Below are positions 44,585 through 60,749 of a stretch of 64,000 nucleotides of DNA, one piece after another. The stretch covers positions 3,105,001 through 3,169,000 of the forward strand of contig NC_134679.1 of assembly GCF_024713945.1 (NCBI RefSeq), in the 5' to 3' direction. The position numbers and the translations under genes are program-made. Source of the DNA: Dermatophagoides farinae. Taxonomy: Eukaryota; Arthropoda; Arachnida; Sarcoptiformes; Pyroglyphidae. The notes below the pieces were generated by a model. That model saw only the letters and a program-made list of their open reading frames with translations. It was not told where the DNA came from and ran no database searches. How positions within the stretch are numbered: position 1 is the first letter of the stretch; the number at the start of each line of letters is the position of its first letter.

Positions 44585-45599
44585 CCTTCTTTATAAAAAC
44601 GATCATGGTAATGATGCCGAACAGTACAAATTTGTTGGTGGATATCTGGCCACTAACATGGTACAATGTCCAATGAAACATCATGTTCATCATCAGGTAA
44701 CTTTGAAATTTCGCTATCAATCAATGATTCTAACACTTACATTTCTCAAAGGTCTGCTTTTGATTGAATTGTCGGAACAACTTATTCGTTAAGTCGACAT
44801 ATTCATTCTTCATATTTAATAAAGATTGGTCTATCTTTTTTTATTAGGTTCGTTCCTGAAATTTTACAATCATCAAATTGAAATTCGATTGATGATTATG
44901 TTCAAGGTCAATTCGGCTGTTCCATTGTTCATCAGCATCCAATTCAAGAATAGTTTGACCATGTTCAACACATGATATCAGGTTAGGCTAGGGTTAGATT
45001 AGGCTTAGGAACATGGTCTGAACTATTTCCTATTGAATTTGATGCTGATTGAATCTTTGGAATCAATGAAGCGATCGAAAACATGATTATAAGTCGAAGA
45101 TTCACGGGATGGAACGCATACTTGCAAATGATCATGGTAAGCAAATGAATAGATTAATTGAACAAACAACTAATATTTATCTTCACTTAGGATCGCCGGC
45201 GAACAATTTGGAAATTGAATCTCGAACCACGGATAGAATTTGGACATTGTCTTGGAACATGGACCGCGAATTATGGATCTATTTCAAAGGGGACAATTAA
45301 CGTTGTATGGCGCAATTAGGATGTGAAATATGGATGTATTTTATTATTTCAAATTTTTAATAAATAAATATTTTAATAAAATCGATTAAATTTCAATATA
45401 AATCGATTAAATTAATATGGGGGTAAAGGGAATAAAAGGGGGTCAAATTGCTGCAACAATCGTGATGAACGACACTATCGATAATAAAATCGTTTAGTCG
45501 TTTACTCAAAAATGCGGGTCTCCAAATTTGAAGAGTTACGCATTCCTCTAAATTTGGAGACTAGTCTCCACGTTACTTTCCTTTCTGTGATATGAGAAG

Positions 45600-45610
<11 letters not shown>
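44585..45610. other. Spacer of unknown origin between duplication units 1 and 2
   Basis: About 1 kb not similar to PRPF4B or KCNQ but repeated at 48791-49825. It has several open stretches with splice-like borders. On the minus strand, MKNEYVDLTNKLFRQFNQ... can splice over a 40-nt GTAAGTG...AAAG intron and ends near 44650; another frame ends ...QSNFNLMIVKFQERT. On the plus strand, MERILANDHG... (45109) can splice at GTAAGC...TTAG and ends at 45300. The second copy differs by a few residues and has a stop in the MERILANDHG-type frame. It may carry fragments of a gene from elsewhere. A degenerate TTAGG-like tract lies at 44981-45009. Confidence 0.5.
45518..45569. repeat. Inverted repeat plus 14-bp palindrome at the duplication breakpoint
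   Basis: Perfect 12-bp inverted arms GTCTCCAAATTT (45518-45529) and AAATTTGGAGAC (45550-45561) with a 20-nt loop overlap a perfect palindrome GGAGACTAGTCTCC (45556-45569). It sits about 40 bp left of the point where PRPF4B similarity restarts. The same structure recurs at 49727-49784 beside unit 3. It may be a breakage-prone hairpin or remains of a transposon terminal repeat. Confidence 0.8.
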
Positions 45611-48260
<2,650 letters not shown>

Positions 48261-48501
48261 TCATTGGAATCATTTTCTCGTATTTCTACAGGTAAATGAT
48301 AGGTTTTTTTTTTGCTAATTTCTTCGCGTTTTTTGTACAAAATGGATAAAGTTTCGAATTAGTGCACTCATCATAAACATTTGTTTCATTTTATAATTAA
48401 AATGTATTTCATTTTCTTAATAAATTTTTTGGAAATTAAACAATGAATTTTCTTTTGATATAAATTGATTGATTATTTTTCTATTGAAGTCATTGTTCTG
48501 G

Positions 48502-48790
48502 TTATTTTGAATGTCTTCGATTGTCTTGTTTGGATGATGTAGATGATGATGATGATGATGATAATCGACGCCGTCGAAGTTCGGATTTTTGTTGACCATC
48601 ATCGTTCATAGTTGTTTTTGATGTTGGTGTTGCCTATTCGGTCCATTCATCAATAAATGGTATGGTCGAATCACGATCTGTTGATGAAACAGGATTAACC
48701 AATGATCGGGTTTGCATCGATCCGCTGTCCACCGCCAATCCCTGATGTTGTAGATTCTTTCTGGGCAAGAAAATCAAATCCGTGTATTGT
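48502..48790 (-). pseudogene. KCNQ last-exon fragment, unit 2
   Basis: Second copy of the last KCNQ codons. A G-to-T change on the plus strand (GCCTATTCGG against GCCGATTCGG) creates an in-frame stop directly after a WTE codon triplet near 48634, so it cannot encode the full tail. Similarity to KCNQ ends at 48790, where the second spacer starts. Confidence 0.85.
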
Positions 48791-49814
48791 GCCTTCTTTA
48801 TAAAAACGATCATGGTAATGATGCCGAACAGTACAAATTTGTTGGTGGATATCTGGTCACTAACATGGTACAATGTCCAATGAAACATCATGTTCATCAT
48901 CAGGTAACTTTGAAATTTCGCTATCAATCAATGATTCTAACACTTACATTTCTCAAAGGTCTGCTTTTGATTGAATTGTCGGAACAACTTATTCGGTAAG
49001 TCGACATATTCATTCTTCATATTTAATAAAGATTGGTCTATCTTTTTTTATTAGGTTTGTTCCTGAAATTTTACAATCATCAAATTGAAATTCGATTGAT
49101 GATTATGTTCGAGATCAATTCGACGGTTCCATTGTTCATCAGCATTCAATTCAAGAATAGTTTGGCCATGTTCAACACATGATAACAGGTTAGGCTAGGG
49201 TTAGATTAGGCTTAGGAACATGATCTGAGCTATTTCCTATTGAATTTGATGCTGATTGAATCTTTGGAATCAATGAAGCGATCGAAAACATGATTATAAG
49301 TCGAAGATTCATGGGATGGAACACATACTTGAAAATGATCATGGTAAGCAAATGAATAGATTAATTGAACAAACAACTAATATTTATCTTCACTTAGGAT
49401 CGCCGGCGAACAATTTGGAAATTGATTCTCGAACCACGGATAAAATTTGAACATTGTCTTGGAACATGGACAGCGAATTATGGATCTATTTCAAACGGGA
49501 CAATTAACGTTGTATGGCGCAATTGGGATGTGAAATATGGATGTATTTTATTATTTCCAATTTTTATTAAATTAATATTTCAATAAAATCAATTAAATTT
49601 CAATATATATGGATTAAATTAATATGGGGGGTAAAGGGAATAAAAGGGGGTCAAAATTGCTGCAACAATCGTGATGAACGACACTATCGATAGTCAAATC
49701 GTTTAGTCGTTTACTCAAAAATACGGGTCTCCAAATTTGAATTTGACGAGTTACGCATTCCTCTAAATTTGGAGACTAGTCTCCACGTTACTTTCCTTTC
49801 TGTGATATGAGAAG

Positions 49815-49825
<11 letters not shown>
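48791..49825. other. Second spacer copy between units 2 and 3
   Basis: Near-identical to 44585-45610, including the minus-strand frame MKNEYVDLPNKLF..., the GTAAGC/TTAG splice-like pair, a degenerate TTAGG-like tract (49188-49216), and the inverted-repeat/palindrome structure at 49727-49784. It has accumulated its own changes, including a stop in the MERILANDHG-type frame (TGA for TGG), so at least that frame is not conserved. Confidence 0.55.
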
Positions 49826-52404
<2,579 letters not shown>

Positions 52405-52648
52405 TCATTGGAATCATTTTCTCGTATTTGTACAGGTAAATGATAGGTTTTTTCTAATTTCTTCGGGTTTTTTTTTGTACAAAATGGATAAACTGTCGAA
52501 TTAGTGCACTCATCATCATAAACATTTGTTTCGTTTTAATTAAAATGTATTTCAGTTTCTTAATAAATTTTTTTTTTGGAAATTAAACAACGAATTTTAT
52601 TTTGATATAAATTGATTGATTATTTTTCTATTGAAGTCATTGTTCTGA

Positions 52649-54882
52649 TTATTTTGAATGTCTTCGATTGTCTTGTTTGGATGATGTAGATGATGATGAT
52701 GATGATAATCGACGCCGTCGAAGTTCGGATTTTTGTTGACCATCATCGTTCATAGTTGTTTTTGATGTTGGTGTTGCCGATTCGGTCCACCCATCAATAA
52801 ATGGTATGGTCGAATCACGATCTGTTGATGAAACAGGATTAACCAATGATCGGGTTTGCATCGATCCGCTGTCCACCGCCAATCCCTGATGTTGTTGTAG
52901 ATTCTTTCTGGGCAAGAAAATCAAATCCGTGTATTGTGACTTTGTCGAATCGAATGGTAAATTTTGATTGAAACTTCCGCTAACCGTATTAATCAAATAT
53001 GATCCATCATTAGTTTGTATGAATGTATCACCCGGTGCCGATTGTGTTGATCCCTCAGGCAGCTGTTGTAAATGATTGGTCAAACGATTGATCGCTTCGA
53101 TTCGTTCCATTTCTGCTTTCGCCATTCGGGTCATTATTTTGTCCAAATTATTATTCAAATTTTTAATTCGAGCAAAAATATCCATCTGACCATATTTATA
53201 AGATTCGATCACATTACGTAGATTAACCGTACGTGCCAGCTGTTTGAAATGATTTTTTGCAACCTGAAATCGTACCAACGAAATGAATGCATGACTTATG
53301 TTTTCCAAAATACGAGATTTATAAAGATCACCCGTTTGGTCTGTGAAGAACGAAGTCAATTGCTGATACGAATTAATATCATGATGGCAATGCCATGCAC
53401 GTTGTATGACACAAGCAGCAGCTTCTACTTTTCGTCGTCGTTGTCGGCTCTGTTCAACTTGTTCCAATTTCAATGCCAAACCGGCACCAATAATACCAGC
53501 CGGCAAAGCAAACATACAAAATCCAAACAGAATAAATAGAGCAGAGATGGTCTTGCCACGCCATGATATTGGAACTTTGTCACCATATCCGACAGTAGTC
53601 AATGTTACAATCTAAATTTCGGGCAGATATTATTCAAATACTTGACCTGAAATCTTATTAAGCAATTACTTACACTCCACCAGACAGCTTCAGCCATTGA
53701 ATCTAACATATCGTTACTTTGATGTTCAACTAAAAAGCCTAAATAGGCTAACAAGGAAAAAATGATGATTTCCATATAGAAAATGATCATCAATTGTTCA
53801 CGTTGATCGTAAAGAACCGACAAAAATATTCTCCATGGCCGCAATTGACGTTCAGTTATCATAATTTGTGCAACCTGAAAGAAACGATGAAATCCTCTAA
53901 AAGCACGGAATGCAAATACTTCGTGACCTTCATGCGGCCAAACCATAACCCATACAGACAAAATGATTACAATCAAATCAATAAGATGTGCGGGTGCCTT
54001 GATAAAATTCCATTTTCCACGCAAGCCGCAATATTTAGGTCTACAATTACAAGCCCAAAGTCTTAACAAATATTCCATGGAAAACCAAATGACCACAATT
54101 TTTTCAAGAAAATCCAATACTTTCCATTTGCCTCCCATTTCATCAAGATATGGTGAATCGACTTGTGGAAATATCGAAACGATCAAACATGCCATGACCA
54201 ATATGAATGCAAGTACATGGTAGACGGTGGCCCAGAATGTTGAAGGCCGTTTAAAGAATTCATACACTTTATACTTGAACAAAAGTCGTTTTGATTGTTT
54301 CATCTTGTCTAATCGCCTGGATATATTTTCTTTTGTTCGTTCCATTCGAGCATTAAACGAACCTTCTGTGGTGAAAGAATCATTACGACGGCGTAATTTA
54401 CGCATCATTTGTACTTCATGTAAAATCTGAGATAAACGTTTCTTTTCCTGTACGGTGCTCCCTCGTGGACTGATATTTACGACCACCGATTGACCATTAT
54501 CTTCTGTGGAGCCTGATTGTTGTTGATTCGAAAGCAATGAAGGTGGTATCGATATTGGAGCTGTACGCGGAAAGGTTTCCTCTCCATCGACACAATTTGG
54601 TGATGTATTAAGTTTTTGGGCAGTGTTTTTTGTATTCGGTTTGTTTGATGAATCTTCTGTGCTGATTTCTATGTTTGAATTTGATGAATCTGGAGACTCA
54701 GAATCGCCTGGTGGTGGGGCATTAGTCGAAGCTTGCGGTTGATCATTTGAGGGTGGTTGCTCGATCAATTCCGTGGTCCGTACAGCGTTCAACAAAACTG
54801 GCTCTGTAGTGATGTTTCGTTTAGGTTGATATAACATTCTGGAATCGATCGATTTTAACTCACGTTCAACACGTTTCGACAT
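52649..54882 (-). CDS. KCNQ-type voltage-gated K+ channel, divergent, 723 aa
   Basis: Plasma-membrane six-TM K+ channel subunit. Exons 53674-54882 and 52649-53611 join in phase 0 (WWS/IVTLTTVGYGD) across a 62-nt intron. The start is the ATG at 54882; the frame above it opens with TTG. A ~210-residue cytosolic N-terminus precedes S1 (~217-237), S2 (~258-278), S3 (~294-315), S4 (~322-345), S5 (~362-386), the selectivity filter TVGYGD and S6 with the PAG motif (FALPAGIIGAG). An IQ-like calmodulin-binding helix (AAACVIQRAWHCH) supports KCNQ rather than other Kv families. S4 reads RAFRGFHRFFQVAQIMITER: by alignment to KCNQ1, the position of R237 is Gln and H240 is Ile, so the sensor seems charge-poor. 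The Ser-rich tail (RRRRLSSSSSS) is the part duplicated twice upstream. It converges with PRPF4B copy 3. Confidence 0.9.
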
Positions 54883-55654
54883 TGTGGATTTTCTTTTAGA
54901 TTCCAACGATTAATTTTTTCTGTAATCTTTTCTGGTGCCGGTAGAAAATATCAACCGATCAACACTGAATCGTAATGATCAAAGATGATAAACATTACAA
55001 AATGACAATCTTTTGTTCACGTCTATATTATTGATCGATCAACAAATAAAAATTGATTAAAATTTGATACTATTTTCAAGGACTTGTTGCCTACCAAGTA
55101 AACGATAAGTTGCCACTGAATTTGGAAACATGATTCGGTTCCGTTTGAAAAAAATAATTGACATCCATTCATTTCTTTGCTCTGTTTGCAATTTGATAGC
55201 ATTTTGAAAATTAATCCATTACCGAACATAGATATTTGCATTTTTTTAGTTTGAATTTTATCCATATTTTCATCACTAATATCAATTCACAGTGCGGAAA
55301 TTTGAGATTTGATTTGGAAAATTCGGGTTGACGATTAAAAAAAATCGGCTTTTTAGGATAAATCCCATTTTGATGTGATCAGATTTGTTGATCAAAATGG
55401 GTGCTGAAATCGGATAATGGAAACTATACCGTTTTGTCATTGACGTCATTGGAAATGTAAGATTTACCTTCATGGAATTTGGCTTCATGAATTCAGAAAT
55501 TTTCCAAAACAGTTTTACAGTCAACCGCTAGATGGTAACACCGACAAATAATTAAATCAGCTGTGCCATAAATCGAAATTATCGAAATAATAATAGTAGC
55601 GTTTTTATTAAAAAACCATTATGTTTTATTGCTTGATTTGCTGTGTCATTTATA
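54883..55654. other. Intergenic region between divergent KCNQ and GDPGP1
   Basis: About 770 bp separating two divergent genes and probably holding both promoters. Two ~80-codon minus-strand frames here (55023-55265 and 55282-55524) have no recognisable features and are more likely leader or chance. CCGCTAGATGG at 55525-55535 is a partial match to the AGATGGC elements elsewhere. Confidence 0.4.
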
Positions 55655-56810
55655 ATGGATTCCAATCATCAGCGATCACCATCAACTCCAATTTCATCAA
55701 GCGAAGCTCAAGAATTGATGTCCCTTTTGACTGGAGAAGAATCGCCATCAACCACCAATAAATCATTGAATGAAATTCCTTTGTTTGAATTTACCGAAGC
55801 AGATTACATTGCTGTACAATGTGAATTAAATTCAACATTTGACCAATTACTTCGTGAACGGTGGATATCATCTATGAAAGCTGGCTCGATGAATTATTCG
55901 ATTGAATCCACCGGAAGTTTACAAACCAAAATAATATCCTCAAACAAATATCGTTTTGTAGCCAAGCTTTTAGAAGGTCGAGGCCCGGGTAAACGTCGGA
56001 CACCGGATACTATGCTCTCTTTAGCCATGCCTTTCAATCCAGACAAATTTAATTTCACCAAAGTCAATTCCAAAGAAATCCTGTTTCGAATCAAATGCTA
56101 TAATGAAGAAATGAAAGCCCATCTAGAAGCGACAGTATTGGTAAACAAAAGTCCAATCGAATATTGTTCATCATTGTTGGTGCCATATTTAGAACGATGC
56201 TTACCACAAGTAATAATTTAGATTCTTGCAACTTAAGTTTCATCGATTATATGTTTACAATAATTAGGTGATGACCGAACAAGCCCTTACCTTAGCTGTT
56301 TCAATTTTGGCATTGTCTGATTTTTCCAGTTTACGTTTAGGATACAATTCCTTAGGATCAATGGCTTCAGTGAATCATTTACATTGGCATATTTATTATT
56401 TGGATCATCGTTTACTAATCGAGACTTTACCAGTGGTAGATTATGTGCTTCAAGAATGGCCTATACCAGCAATTGTTTTTGAAATTGCCGAACTAAATGA
56501 CGAATCCATTGCTATCATTATAAAAGATGTGATGCGGATCATTGATTTTTGTCTCGATGATGGCCAAATTTGTCATAACATATTCATAACTCGCACTCCG
56601 ATGGGTATGATACGAATATTTATCTGGTTACTAGAACCTAGATGGGGCCAAAAAGATCATGCAAACCTCAATGTTGCTATGAGTGAATTATCCGGTTATT
56701 TCATGTGCAAGTTACGAGATTCATTCGCAACAATAGATGAAGCTAAATGTTTATTTACTCTTCGGTCGGTAGTATCGGTCCACGAGAAAGCCTTGCCATT
56801 ATTGCAATGA
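55655..56810 (+). CDS. GDPGP1: GDP-D-glucose phosphorylase (HIT superfamily), 365 aa
   Basis: Cytosolic enzyme of the HIT/GalT superfamily that breaks down GDP-D-glucose to GDP and glucose-1-phosphate, a cleaning step that limits use of the wrong sugar nucleotide. Exons 55655-56209 and 56268-56810 join in phase 0 over a 58-nt intron. The ATG at 55655 is preferred to a GTG four codons upstream. Family hallmarks: LLEGRGPGKRRTP, FNPDKFNFTKVNSKEILFR, a conserved segment ending LLVPYLERCLPQ, then LGYNSLGSMASVNHLHWHIYYLDHR, whose His-x-His-x-His-like HLHWH (residues ~222-226) is the catalytic HIT motif. C-terminal HNIFITRTPMG and LNVAMSELSGYF also fit. Length is close to the vertebrate protein (~385). 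It converges with the minus-strand gene ending at 57041. Confidence 0.9.
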
Positions 56811-57040
56811 TTAATGCAATGTTAAATTTTTTCAATTTTTAAATATTATTAAAAAAAATCAACAATTTTGAAAGCAACATTGCCAACTTCATTCACTTAG
56901 AGATAAAGAAAATTATTTTTCAGTTTTTAAAATTCATTTTATGTTCAAATTATTTTGACCAGTGATCTTTTATGTAACTTTTTATTTTCATTTATAAACT
57001 GAAACTATAATGAAAATTCATTAAAATGTTCAAAATTGAT

Positions 57041-58915
57041 TTATTTTCGTTGATTGCGTTTGGAACGATGTCTTCTTTTACAACAACATAAAAAACTAGA
57101 ACAAGAACAGCAGCAACAATTGCAGTAAAAACAAGCGATAAGCATTATTAGCCAAGTAATAAGAAGAAGAAACAATAAAACCATGGGTACAACTCGAGCA
57201 TGAAGAAAACTGATCAATTTGAAGTGATCATTTTTCGTTTCATTAAATAGTTTATTTTCATATTCAAGTAGGTTTTTTAGCTTCTCGAAACGTTGACCTA
57301 ACAACACAGAATGGGCATGATGTTTTCGTATCAATTGCTGACCATGTTCACGAAGGTATTTACCAACAATAGTCTCATTACTAGAATCGATAGTTCCATA
57401 TTTGATAGGCACCAAATAAGACCAAACGTGTTGATGTTTATGCTGCACAATAAAAGATGTGTTACCAATCATGAATGATGTATTACGATTCAATTGATAA
57501 ATGATATTGTCACATATGAAAGACCGATTTTTATATTCATCATTAAAAATGGTCAAATTATAGGCAAAACAATAGATGTAGATGAAATTATTATCAGTTT
57601 TTATTTGTACAATTTCTTCGGCGAATAAATCTTTTGTCTTTTTACAATAGGATTGACGCCAATATTCATCCAAAAAATCTGGCCAATTTGAGCAACGTGT
57701 CTTCATTATATTTGAATTTTCAAAATCATAGGCAAACATAATAGCTGAAGGATTTTTAAGTTTATGATTAACTATGTCTTTGATGCAATCAGTATTAGAA
57801 TTGTATAAAAATAATTGACGGCCATTGTATTCATAAAAACAAGTTGATGTTTCATCTTGAGATTTCCTGATGACAAATGGATCGACTTCAACGATTCTGT
57901 AAATTGAATGCACGACAACGGTAGATAATTTTAGCACCATGTTGACAATATTACCATCAATTTCATTTGAAACCAATGTTTCACAACCATAACCAGTCCA
58001 ATATTCACGGGGACACTTTTCATTTGAATTACATAGGGTCAAATTGGGAAAAAGATATTCGAAATCTTTAGAAATTTTATTCTTTCTTAATGATTCAAAA
58101 AAATTCTTGAAATATGAATCAACCTGATATAATTTAGAACTGATTGACATGTAAAGAGTAGAAGATGCAACATTTAATAGGTTTTGTTCCGACAATCGGT
58201 ATGATAATTTATCTACATCTTGAGATAGCAGCAACATTTGTCGAAATATTTCATGATGAATTTCATTTGATGTTTGTTGTGACCATTCGAAAAATTGCAT
58301 TCGTTGAGCATTATTTAATTCAAGTTCATTCAATCTGGCTTCGGTATCGAATTTCGAGAATAATTCTTTAGTGAAGAAGCCCAAAGCGGTGACCACTGAA
58401 ATCCATTTGAATGATACAATGTTCTCTGGCAATGAACGCTTAGAAATATTATTGCCCCTCATATCAGGCATTTGAATTCGAATTTTATCGACCAAAGGGC
58501 AATTTTCGCGAATTTGGCCAATAATCAATTGATTGTATAGGTTTTGGCACCAGATCTGATATTGTTTTATTGACTGATTATCATTGTTCGATGATTCATT
58601 TTTAAACTTGAATGATAAAATTTCAATAAATTCTGAACATGGTGATTGAATGGTAAAATTGATAGTGTGAAAAACAACTTGTTGGGCTACTGCATGTGAC
58701 GATGGACGCCATAATAATGGAGAAGATAAGGTGGGTGAATAATTTTCTTTTTGGTGTACATTGTGTACTCCTAAGATTAATGTGAAACAAATGATTAGCT
58801 TAAATATTTGGAAATGAATGAAGAAATTATATATAAAAATTAGGAGATTAATTGTATAAATACATTGTATATATAAATTGTAATTGACATTATTAGGTCG
58901 ATTTTTAAGAATCAT
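57041..58915 (-). CDS. Large single-pass membrane glycoprotein with envelope-like architecture, 624 aa
   Basis: Intronless frame. The ATG at 58915 is chosen because the frame above it opens with TTG. In order: a long N-terminal hydrophobic segment (about residues 20-50, signal peptide or anchor); a ~100-residue N-glycosylation-rich part; a basic site ISKR (~157-160) followed closely by a hydrophobic stretch (~166-186); an amphipathic, probably helical region (~187-245); a Cys- and glycosylation-rich domain (~285-510); a second helix (~540-570); a C-terminal membrane span (~575-596); and a tail with about 10 Cys, likely palmitoylated, ending in Lys/Arg. Signal, cleavage site, fusion-peptide-like stretch, helices and TM is the layout of class I or insect-retrovirus F-type envelope proteins. 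No gag, pol or LTR is nearby and no conserved motif was matched, so domesticated envelope is a hypothesis; a mite-specific receptor is the alternative. Confidence 0.7.
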   Translation of the reverse strand: MILKNRPNNVNYNLYIQCIYTINLLIFIYNFFIHFQIFKLIICFTLILGVHNVHQKENYSPTLSSPLLWRPSSHAVAQQVVFHTINFTIQSPCSEFIEILSFKFKNESSNNDNQSIKQYQIWCQNLYNQLIIGQIRENCPLVDKIRIQMPDMRGNNISKRSLPENIVSFKWISVVTALGFFTKELFSKFDTEARLNELELNNAQRMQFFEWSQQTSNEIHHEIFRQMLLLSQDVDKLSYRLSEQNLLNVASSTLYMSISSKLYQVDSYFKNFFESLRKNKISKDFEYLFPNLTLCNSNEKCPREYWTGYGCETLVSNEIDGNIVNMVLKLSTVVVHSIYRIVEVDPFVIRKSQDETSTCFYEYNGRQLFLYNSNTDCIKDIVNHKLKNPSAIMFAYDFENSNIMKTRCSNWPDFLDEYWRQSYCKKTKDLFAEEIVQIKTDNNFIYIYCFAYNLTIFNDEYKNRSFICDNIIYQLNRNTSFMIGNTSFIVQHKHQHVWSYLVPIKYGTIDSSNETIVGKYLREHGQQLIRKHHAHSVLLGQRFEKLKNLLEYENKLFNETKNDHFKLISFLHARVVPMVLLFLLLITWLIMLIACFYCNCCCCSCSSFLCCCKRRHRSKRNQRK

Positions 58916-59102
58916 TTTTATAATCACTTCAAATTCGAATGAGCGATACAACAATGATATATGATGATAATTAGACAATATATATGAATAAATAAAAGAG
59001 ACGGAAAACGAAACGCTCTTTTCAATGTGTATCGTTTATTTTGAACAGTACATAGACACACACACATGGCTCGAAATTTGAAACAATTTTTGAAATTTTG
59101 GC

Positions 59103-60612
59103 TCATTTTTCATCAATGATTTGCCTAGCCAAACGTTTGATTTCCAGAATTAAAGCCGTCTCATCTTCATGTTTTTGTTTCATGTCAATGTACCTAGAAC
59201 TGTGTCCAAGTTTTTGTTGGAAAATGTATTTACTTGGTACATCCGCTATTGGCTCAGAAACAGCACTCAAACGTATCACATCTACTTCATTTCCCCGTTG
59301 GATATGATGAGCTAGACCATGACGGAAAAAAGCTGAATTTCGATTACAATAAAAAACACTTGTTATCGTCAATATTGAAACTACCAGAGTAACCATAATT
59401 ATAAAAAATCGATTTTTCATTTTGTCCCATCCCAGCTTATATAATTGCTCCGAATCACAAATATTTTGTTGAATATCAATCTACAAATTTGAGATAAAAA
59501 ACATGACATCTTTAATCAAACTTATATCATACCGTTTTTGTGTCGATTTTCAATGGCAAAACACCAAGAATTTCCAAACCGTATGCATAGCCAAATTCAT
59601 TATCATATATGTAAAGAAATGTTTTATATTCAAGTTCGACTGCACCTGTAACCTGAAATTTTTCTCCATCCATATGAAACCCATTATCCCATTGGCCAGT
59701 CTTTTTTTCGTATTCATAACCACTGACATTTTTTTTGTAATGAAAATCTAAGTAATTTTTTTTGTGTCTTCGAAACTTACTATGCTCTCCAATAGCTATT
59801 GGTATTGTTCTGATTGGCAACCCTGATGAAAAAATAATACATCTGAAATTCGTTAATCGAAACAAATGCATAGTTTTTATCAGGAATCTCTTCCGCATAT
59901 TCATTTTCTATTTTGAACATTGTCTCAATGATTATATCGGGAAAAAAATACTGATTATCTTTTAATTTGAGTTCTTTCTCTAAGAATAGACCATACAAAT
60001 TGGACATGCTTTTCATTGGACCATTCAACCATTGTTTTACCAAATTGGTGAAACGATTATCCACCACATCATCATGTGCATTCAAGTATACAACATAACG
60101 AAAACTATTTTGAACAGATGAATCCAAATTTAAATCAAACGATTTATATTGAAAAATTTCGATTAAAACGTCCTTTTCTTGGATATAAACTCCACCAATC
60201 GATATAACTTTAATGCGAAAAAAAACAATTTATTGATTATAATCAAAATATTTATTTACATACAATTTTTCCAAGTTGATTGCAAGTAATTGTCCGATCT
60301 TTCTAATTGCCATCGATTTTGTTCAGTGACAAAATCATGATTGAACTTGTAAATGACCATTCTGTTCTCTCTATCACCAATATCCCAAATCATGCTTTCT
60401 CTTCGTGAAACTTGTTCAACTTCGATAGCTTTATTGAATTTTCCATCATAATAAATAGCAACATATTTTTTTCGTGAACAAAATCTTTTTGCAATCATCC
60501 ATTGATTAGCCGATTTATCGACATTGATCTTCGGACCATATAAGTTTGGCTGAGTGATTGCTATAATAACACGAATTGAAAACAGTTGAATGATTAAAGA
60601 ATACATGCTCAT
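59103..60612 (-). CDS. Unidentified type I membrane protein (single-base frameshift)
   Basis: Exons 60264-60612, 59533-60207 and 59103-59480, joined by GT-AG introns of 56 and 52 nt. ATG at 60612; a signal peptide (MSMYSLIIQLFSIRVIIAI) is followed by an ectodomain of about 330 residues rich in Tyr, Phe, Asp and beta-strand-like alternation (YVAIYYDGKF, LEYKTFLYIYDNEFGYAYGL). A membrane span (FFIIMVTLVVSILTITSVFY) and a charged cytosolic tail of about 75 residues ending KRLARQIIDEK come last. In exon 2 the frame is broken. One frame is clearly coding up to NEFQMYYF and the next from SGLPIRTIPIAIGE; one extra base in the T6 run (plus-strand A6 at 59829-59834) accounts for it. I do not recognise the family. 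The stop lies only 187 bp before the start of the envelope-like gene on the same strand. Confidence 0.62.
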
Positions 60613-60749
60613 CGTTATTATAAATTAGAATTCGTTGAACAATTTGAGATTCATAAATTAAGAACAATTTATTTTACATTAAATTTTTTTTTTTGTAAAT
60701 ATCACAAGGATTATGGAGAAACAATTAATTTGATTATAGCGATATTTAT

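Noticed and set aside
55023-55524. Two ~80-codon minus-strand frames upstream of KCNQ
   Set aside because: Biased composition, no recognisable features; most likely promoter or leader DNA.
59810-59834. 18-nt GT...AG segment as an ultra-short intron explaining the frame change in the membrane-protein gene
   Set aside because: Removing 18 nt does not change the frame, and other introns here are 50 nt or more; a one-base insertion explains it better.
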